Shown piece by piece: positions 60,012-64,000 of a stretch of 64,000 nt of DNA. How positions within the stretch are numbered: position 1 is the first letter of the stretch; each line of letters begins with the position of its first letter. A model generated the notes under the pieces. The model was not told the origin of the DNA. It saw only the letters and a list, made by a program, of their open reading frames with translations, and ran no database searches. The position numbers were made by a program, and so were the translations under genes. Location of the stretch: the NCBI RefSeq assembly GCF_001663175.1, contig NZ_CP016033.1:2728001-2792000 (forward strand). The letters run 5' to 3'. Origin of the DNA: Erythrobacter neustonensis. GTDB taxonomy: Bacteria > Pseudomonadota > Alphaproteobacteria > Sphingomonadales > Sphingomonadaceae.

Positions 60012-60299
60012 TCAGATGATCCCGTCTGCCGGAAAACCGGGTTCCGAGGCAAGCGCCATCGCCTCGTCCGCGGTGTAGGTCCGGTCGCCCGCCTTGCGGA
60101 TGACATAGCGGCTGCGGTCGGCCGCAGGCAGATGCGTGATGTGGCGGATCATTTCGGCAAACGAGCCGCGCAGCAGCGTCGCGCCGCCTTCGCCGTGGGG
60201 CGCATCGGCGCTTGCCGAAACGAGCGAGGCGCGGTCGTCCCACGCGATCGCGCCGGACGCGATAGTCTCGCCATTGAAGGTGCTGGGGTGGTCGGTCAT
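60012..60299 (-). CDS. Small hypothetical protein
   Basis: 95 residues (MTDHPSTFNGETIASGAIAWDDRASLVS...), soluble, with no motif that I recognise. The segment AEMIRHITHLPAADRSRYVIRKAGDRTYTADEAMALASEPGF looks like a compact helix-strand domain. The start ATG 60299 has a strong AAGGAG 6-11 nt upstream. It sits between lolD and the glutathione peroxidase gene; possible stress link only from that neighbour. Confidence 0.7.
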   Translation of the reverse strand: MTDHPSTFNGETIASGAIAWDDRASLVSASADAPHGEGGATLLRGSFAEMIRHITHLPAADRSRYVIRKAGDRTYTADEAMALASEPGFPADGII

Positions 60300-60354
60300 G
60301 GTATTCTCCTTATGACCGCCACAAAGCCACGCGGGCCGACGAAGGTTCCGCCCG

Positions 60355-61047
60355 TCAGACCAGCACGCCATCCTTCAGTCGCACCACGCGGTCCATTCGT
60401 GCCGCCAGCCGTTCGTTGTGGGTCGCGACCAGCGCCGCGCTGCCTTCACCGCGCACCAGCGACAGGAACTGGGCGAGCACGGTGTCCGAGGTCTTCTCGT
60501 CGAGATTGCCGGTCGGCTCGTCCGCCAGCACCATCGTCGGCCGGTTGGCAAGCGCACGGGCGACCGCAACGCGCTGTTGTTCGCCGCCCGACAGCTGGCT
60601 GGGCCGGTGCGTCAGGCGCGCGCCAAGGCCAAGGCTGGTCAGCAGGCTGTCCGCGCGCGCTTCGCAATCGGCGCGCGGGGTGCCGCGGATCATCTGCGGC
60701 ATGATCACATTCTCGCGCGCATCGAAATCGGGCAGCAGGTGGTGGAACTGATAGACGAAGCCAAGGTGATCGCGGCGCAGCGCGGTGCGGTCGTCTCCGG
60801 CGAGGTGTTCCGCCTGACTGCCGGCAATCGTGATCGATCCTTCGAACCCGCCTTCAAGCAGGCCAACCGCCTGAAGCAGCGTCGACTTGCCCGAACCCGA
60901 AGGCCCCAGCAAGGCGACGATCTCGCCCGGCATGATGTCGAGATTGACATCGCGCAGCACGTCGATCCGGTGCCCGCCCTGCTCGAAACTGCGCTTCAGG
61001 CCCTTGAGGCTGACGATCGGCGCGCCGGGGTTGTGGCCATCATTCAT
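60355..61047 (-). CDS. lolD: Lipoprotein-releasing ABC transporter ATP-binding protein
   Basis: 230 residues. Walker [19 protein letters not shown]-loop [18 protein letters not shown] (the LLP...EN motif of LolD/MacB proteins), signature [16 protein letters not shown], Walker [15 protein letters not shown] and switch His in VATHNER. It powers release of lipoproteins from the inner membrane to LolA. ATG 61047 overlaps the permease stop by 8 bp (ATGAATGA). Confidence 0.95.
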   Translation of the reverse strand: MNDGHNPGAPIVSLKGLKRSFEQGGHRIDVLRDVNLDIMPGEIVALLGPSGSGKSTLLQAVGLLEGGFEGSITIAGSQAEHLAGDDRTALRRDHLGFVYQFHHLLPDFDARENVIMPQMIRGTPRADCEARADSLLTSLGLGARLTHRPSQLSGGEQQRVAVARALANRPTMVLADEPTGNLDEKTSDTVLAQFLSLVRGEGSAALVATHNERLAARMDRVVRLKDGVLV

Positions 61048-62293
61048 AACGCAGCACCTGCACAGGATCGGTATTGGCGGCCTTCAAGGCGGGATACAGC
61101 GTCGCAAGGAAGCTCATCGTCAGCGCCAGCAGCACGATGCCCGTCACTTCCCACGGATCGGTGCGCGACGGCAGGGTCGACAGGAACCGCACCTGCGGGT
61201 CCCAGATTTCCTGCCCCGTGGCAAAGGTGATGAAGCCGACGATCGGTTCGCGGAAATACAGCACCAGCGCGCCCAGCAGCAGACCCGCCATCGTCCCGAT
61301 CGCGCCTACGGTTGTCCCGGTCGTGACGAAGATCTTGAGCAGCGAACGGCGGGTCGCCCCCATGGTGCGCATGATCGCGATATCGCGGGTCTTGGCGCGC
61401 ACCAGCATCACGAGGCTGGACAGGATGTTGAACGCCGCCACCAGCACCATGAAGGACAGCGCGAAGAACATCGCGACGCGTTCGACCTGCAGGGCTTCGA
61501 ACAGGGCCGAATTCATCGTCTTCCAGTCCGCGATCACCGCGCGGCCCGAAAGCCGCTCGGCCACGGGGGCGAGGATTTCGCCGACCTTGTCGGGATCGTC
61601 CACTGTGACTTCGATCTGCGCCACCGCATCGCCCATCAGCAGCAGGTTCTGCGCCTCGCTGATCGGCATCATGATGAACTTTTCATCGAAGGTCGAAATC
61701 CCGATCTCGAAGATCGCGCCGACTTCATAAGGCACCTGCCGCGGCGTGGTGCCGAACGGCGTGGCGCGGCCCGCAGGATTGATGATGGTGATCACGTCGC
61801 CAACGCGGATGCCGAGGTTCTGCGCCAGCCGGCTGCCCACCGCAACGCGCGGGAAGCCCTCGCCCGTCACCGGCGCCGACAGGCTGGCCATGTCGCCCAT
61901 CAGCACCTTGTCGCGCATCGCGGCGAGGTTGTCGGGCATCTGCCCGCGCACCAGGATGCCTTCGACATTGCCGTTGACGCTCACCAGCAGCGGCTTTTCG
62001 ATCATCGGGGTCGCGCTGGTCACACCCGGCGTGCGCTTGAGATCGGCGACCGCCGACTGCCAGTCGTCGATCCGGCCGCCATAGGCCTGCACCACCGCAT
62101 GACCGTTCAGCCCGGTGATCTTGTCGAGCAGTTCGCCGCGAAAGCCGTTCATCACGCTCATCACGATCACCAGCATCGCGACCGAGAGCATCACCACTCC
62201 CACCGATATCCCGGCGACAAGCGCAATGAAGGCCTCCGACTTGCCCGGCCAGAGATACCGCTTGGCGATCATTCGTTCAAAAGGGGAGAGCAT
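61040..62293 (-). CDS. lolC: Lipoprotein-releasing ABC transporter permease (LolC/LolE family)
   Basis: 417 residues with four membrane helices: one near the N-terminus ([34 protein letters not shown]) and three in the C-terminal FtsX domain ([68 protein letters not shown]). A long periplasmic domain lies between. A single LolC/E gene, as in many alphaproteobacteria, so it may work as a homodimer (LolF-like). ATG 62293 ([18 protein letters not shown]); a longer frame of 39 codons upstream is not supported by homologous starts. Confidence 0.94.
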   Translation of the reverse strand: MLSPFERMIAKRYLWPGKSEAFIALVAGISVGVVMLSVAMLVIVMSVMNGFRGELLDKITGLNGHAVVQAYGGRIDDWQSAVADLKRTPGVTSATPMIEKPLLVSVNGNVEGILVRGQMPDNLAAMRDKVLMGDMASLSAPVTGEGFPRVAVGSRLAQNLGIRVGDVITIINPAGRATPFGTTPRQVPYEVGAIFEIGISTFDEKFIMMPISEAQNLLLMGDAVAQIEVTVDDPDKVGEILAPVAERLSGRAVIADWKTMNSALFEALQVERVAMFFALSFMVLVAAFNILSSLVMLVRAKTRDIAIMRTMGATRRSLLKIFVTTGTTVGAIGTMAGLLLGALVLYFREPIVGFITFATGQEIWDPQVRFLSTLPSRTDPWEVTGIVLLALTMSFLATLYPALKAANTDPVQVLRYE

Positions 62294-62532
62294 AAAAGGT
62301 TCAGGTGCGCCCGTTGTTGGCTGAAACCTGCCTGTAGTGCGCGCATCATCCTGCCGCAATCCCCGTGCGCATTGCCGCGCCGCGCCACCCCGTTCCGTCG
62401 CATCGGTCACACGCCGGTCGCCAAAAAGAGCGCGCGGTCCGGCGTGCTTTGCCTTGTAATTGCGCTGTCACATCGCCATTGGAGCGGGGCGCCGCGGCGG
62501 CCGGGTTCGCGGCAAACCTTTTCGGTGATGCG

Positions 62533-64000
62533 ATGACGCCCCTCAATGTGACACATCCCTTCCTCGACGCCGATGGCGACAAGCTGCGCGAGGAGTGCGG
62601 GATCTTCGGCGTGATCCGCGCCGGCGATGCTGCGGCCACGACCGCGCTCGGCCTCCACGCGCTCCAGCACCGCGGTCAGGAAGCCGCCGGGATCGTCAGT
62701 TTCGACGGCAAGGAATTCTACGCCCGCCGCGGGCTTGGCCATGTGGCCGAGAACTTCTCATCGTCAGATGCCATCGCCGCGTTGCCCGGCCACATGGCCG
62801 CAGGCCACGTGCGCTATTCCACCACCGGCGGATCGGGCCTGCGCAATATCCAGCCGCTTTATGCCGATCTGGCCAGCGGCGGGTTCGCGGTCGCGCATAA
62901 TGGCAATATCTCGAACGCGATGGCGCTGCGCACCGATCTGGTGACCAAGGGTTCAATCTTCCAGTCGACCTCGGATACCGAGGTAATCATCCACCTCGTC
63001 GCCACTTCGCGCTATCCCACCATCGCCGACCGGCTGGTCGATGCGCTGCGGCTTGTCGAAGGCGCCTATGCGCTGATCGTGATGACGCCCGAAGGCATGA
63101 TCGCCTGCCGCGATCCGCTGGGCATCCGTCCGCTTGTAATGGGCCGGATGGGCGATGCGATCGCCTTCGCCTCGGAAACCGTCGCCTTCGATGTCGTCGG
63201 CGCCGAAGTCATCCGCGAAGTCGAGCCGGGCGAATTGGTGCTGGTCGATTTTGCTGGCGAGATCCGCTCGGTCCGCCCCTTCGGCAGCCCGCCGGCGCGG
63301 CCCTGCATCTTCGAGCACGTCTATTTCAGCCGCCCCGACAGCGTATTTGCGGGCCGATCGGTCTATGAAGCGCGCAAGGCGATCGGGATGCAGCTTGCGA
63401 TCGAATCCCCGTGCGAGGCCGATCTTGTCGTCCCCGTCCCAGACAGCGGGGTGCCCGCCGCAATCGGCTTTGCGATGCAATCGGGCCTGCCCTTCGAACT
63501 CGGCATCATCCGCTCGCACTATGTCGGGCGCACCTTCATCCAGCCGGGCGACGGCGCGCGCCATTCGAGCGTGAAGCGCAAGCACAACGCCAACCGCGCG
63601 CTGGTCGAAGGCAAGCGGATCGTGCTGATCGACGATTCGATCGTGCGCGGCACGACCAGCCTCAAGATCGTCGAAATGATGCGCGAGGCGGGTGCCAAGG
63701 AAGTCCACTTCCGCGTCGCCAGCCCGCCGACGGCGCATTCCTGCTTCTACGGTGTCGACACGCCCGAACGCTCCAAGCTGCTGGCTGCGCGGATGGACCT
63801 TGAACCGATGCGCGAATTCATCAAGGCCGACAGCCTTGCCTTCATCTCGATCGACGGGCTTTACCGCGCGGTGGGCAAGGAAAAGCGCGACAGCGCCTGC
63901 CCGCAATTCTGCGATGCCTGCTTCACCGGCGAATATCCCACCTCGCTCACCGACCTCGCGCTGGCCGAAGCCCGCAACGCCGAGCTTCCCTTCGCTGATC
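62533..64000 (+). CDS. purF: Amidophosphoribosyltransferase, N-terminal 489 residues (cut by window edge)
   Basis: PurF makes phosphoribosylamine, the first step of purine synthesis. A 21-residue propeptide (MTPLNVTHPFLDADGDKLREE) precedes the nucleophile C22 (CGIFGVI), as in the processed Fe-S class. Then LQHRGQEAAGIVSF, HVRYSTTGGSGLRNIQPL, AHNGNISN, the PRPP loop IVLIDDSIVRGTTSLKIVEMM, and toward the window end the Fe-S ligands in RDSACPQFCDACFTGEYPT. The frame is open to base 64000. ATG 62533 follows weak SD-like GGTGA. It diverges from lolC with 239 bp between (62294-62532), where no convincing promoter or purine riboswitch was seen. Confidence 0.97.
   Translation, partial: MTPLNVTHPFLDADGDKLREECGIFGVIRAGDAAATTALGLHALQHRGQEAAGIVSFDGKEFYARRGLGHVAENFSSSDAIAALPGHMAAGHVRYSTTGGSGLRNIQPLYADLASGGFAVAHNGNISNAMALRTDLVTKGSIFQSTSDTEVIIHLVATSRYPTIADRLVDALRLVEGAYALIVMTPEGMIACRDPLGIRPLVMGRMGDAIAFASETVAFDVVGAEVIREVEPGELVLVDFAGEIRSVRPFGSPPARPCIFEHVYFSRPDSVFAGRSVYEARKAIGMQLAIESPCEADLVVPVPDSGVPAAIGFAMQSGLPFELGIIRSHYVGRTFIQPGDGARHSSVKRKHNANRALVEGKRIVLIDDSIVRGTTSLKIVEMMREAGAKEVHFRVASPPTAHSCFYGVDTPERSKLLAARMDLEPMREFIKADSLAFISIDGLYRAVGKEKRDSACPQFCDACFTGEYPTSLTDLALAEARNAELPFAD

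Noticed and set aside
60318..60349. GGAACC on the minus strand upstream of the 95-residue gene, reminiscent of an EcfG-type -35 element
   Set aside because: The -10 position about 17 bp on reads GCTT rather than CGTT, so the match is too poor to claim a stress-sigma promoter.
62294..62532. Purine riboswitch or PurR-type site before purF
   Set aside because: No aptamer-like conserved core or operator could be recognised in the lolC-purF gap.
1..64000. tRNA genes, insertion sequences, prophage, CRISPR array
   Set aside because: Intergenic spaces are nearly all below 250 bp and show no cloverleaf, terminal inverted repeats, transposase, integrase or spaced repeat arrays.

Overview
The window is GC-rich chromosomal DNA from an alphaproteobacterium, most likely order Sphingomonadales, family Erythrobacteraceae (Erythrobacter/Porphyrobacter type). 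The basis is the protein sequences themselves (NuoABC, SdhB, RNase E, DnaE, an OmpA with Pro-rich linker), the rne-amiC-PBP1a-prfB order usual in alphaproteobacteria, and an exosortase A/PEP-CTERM exopolysaccharide locus of the type common in sphingomonads. I see no tRNA, rRNA, insertion sequence, prophage, integrase or CRISPR array.

Layout. 1-1066: the head of the nuo (complex I) operon, reading left, cut in nuoC. 1211-8227: metabolic genes (aldehyde dehydrogenase, thiolase, 2-hydroxyacid dehydrogenase, nitronate-monooxygenase-like protein, a lipoprotein-like methyltransferase). 8238-16792: prfB, a secreted peroxiredoxin, PBP1a and an amidase reading left, and rne reading right behind a 437-bp leader. 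16876-21251: a methyltransferase, a small membrane protein, an SDR, then sdhB-thioesterase-zapE.

21248-39266 is the most specialised part: an XrtA/PEP-CTERM extracellular polysaccharide locus. One leftward operon runs export lipoprotein, chain-length protein, tyrosine autokinase, beta-barrel protein, AAA ATPase, polysaccharide deacetylase, FemAB-like protein, glycosyltransferase, exosortase A, amidotransferase. Upstream of it lies a leftward acyl ligase/PLP-decarboxylase pair, and diverging from that a rightward set: CelD-like acyltransferase, acyl carrier protein, two alpha/beta hydrolases. Many junctions overlap by a few bases (ATGA, TGATG), which implies translational coupling. The exosortase lacks the EpsI extension, and no PEP-CTERM substrate is encoded in the window.

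39263-47400: housekeeping genes reading left (RNA m5U methyltransferase, Nnr, a small lipoprotein, ilvD, an N-formylglutamate amidohydrolase-like protein, ispE, a small low-GC gene, ETF-ubiquinone oxidoreductase). 47528-51886 reads right: a degenerate uracil-DNA-glycosylase-like protein, a lytic transglycosylase, moaB, and a radical SAM gene whose first codons are a parS-type partition site preceded by three 11-bp repeats. 51939-64000: DUF1330, PAT-like acetyltransferase, fadD-like ligase, ompA, dnaE, glutathione peroxidase, lolD, lolC/E and the 5' part of purF.

Start codons were moved downstream of the longest open frame wherever homologous N-termini, Shine-Dalgarno spacing or operon overlaps pointed to it. 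GC-rich DNA gives long antisense open frames here; these were treated as shadows. Family names, including the exosortase-associated ones, come from recognising the sequences, not from a database search.
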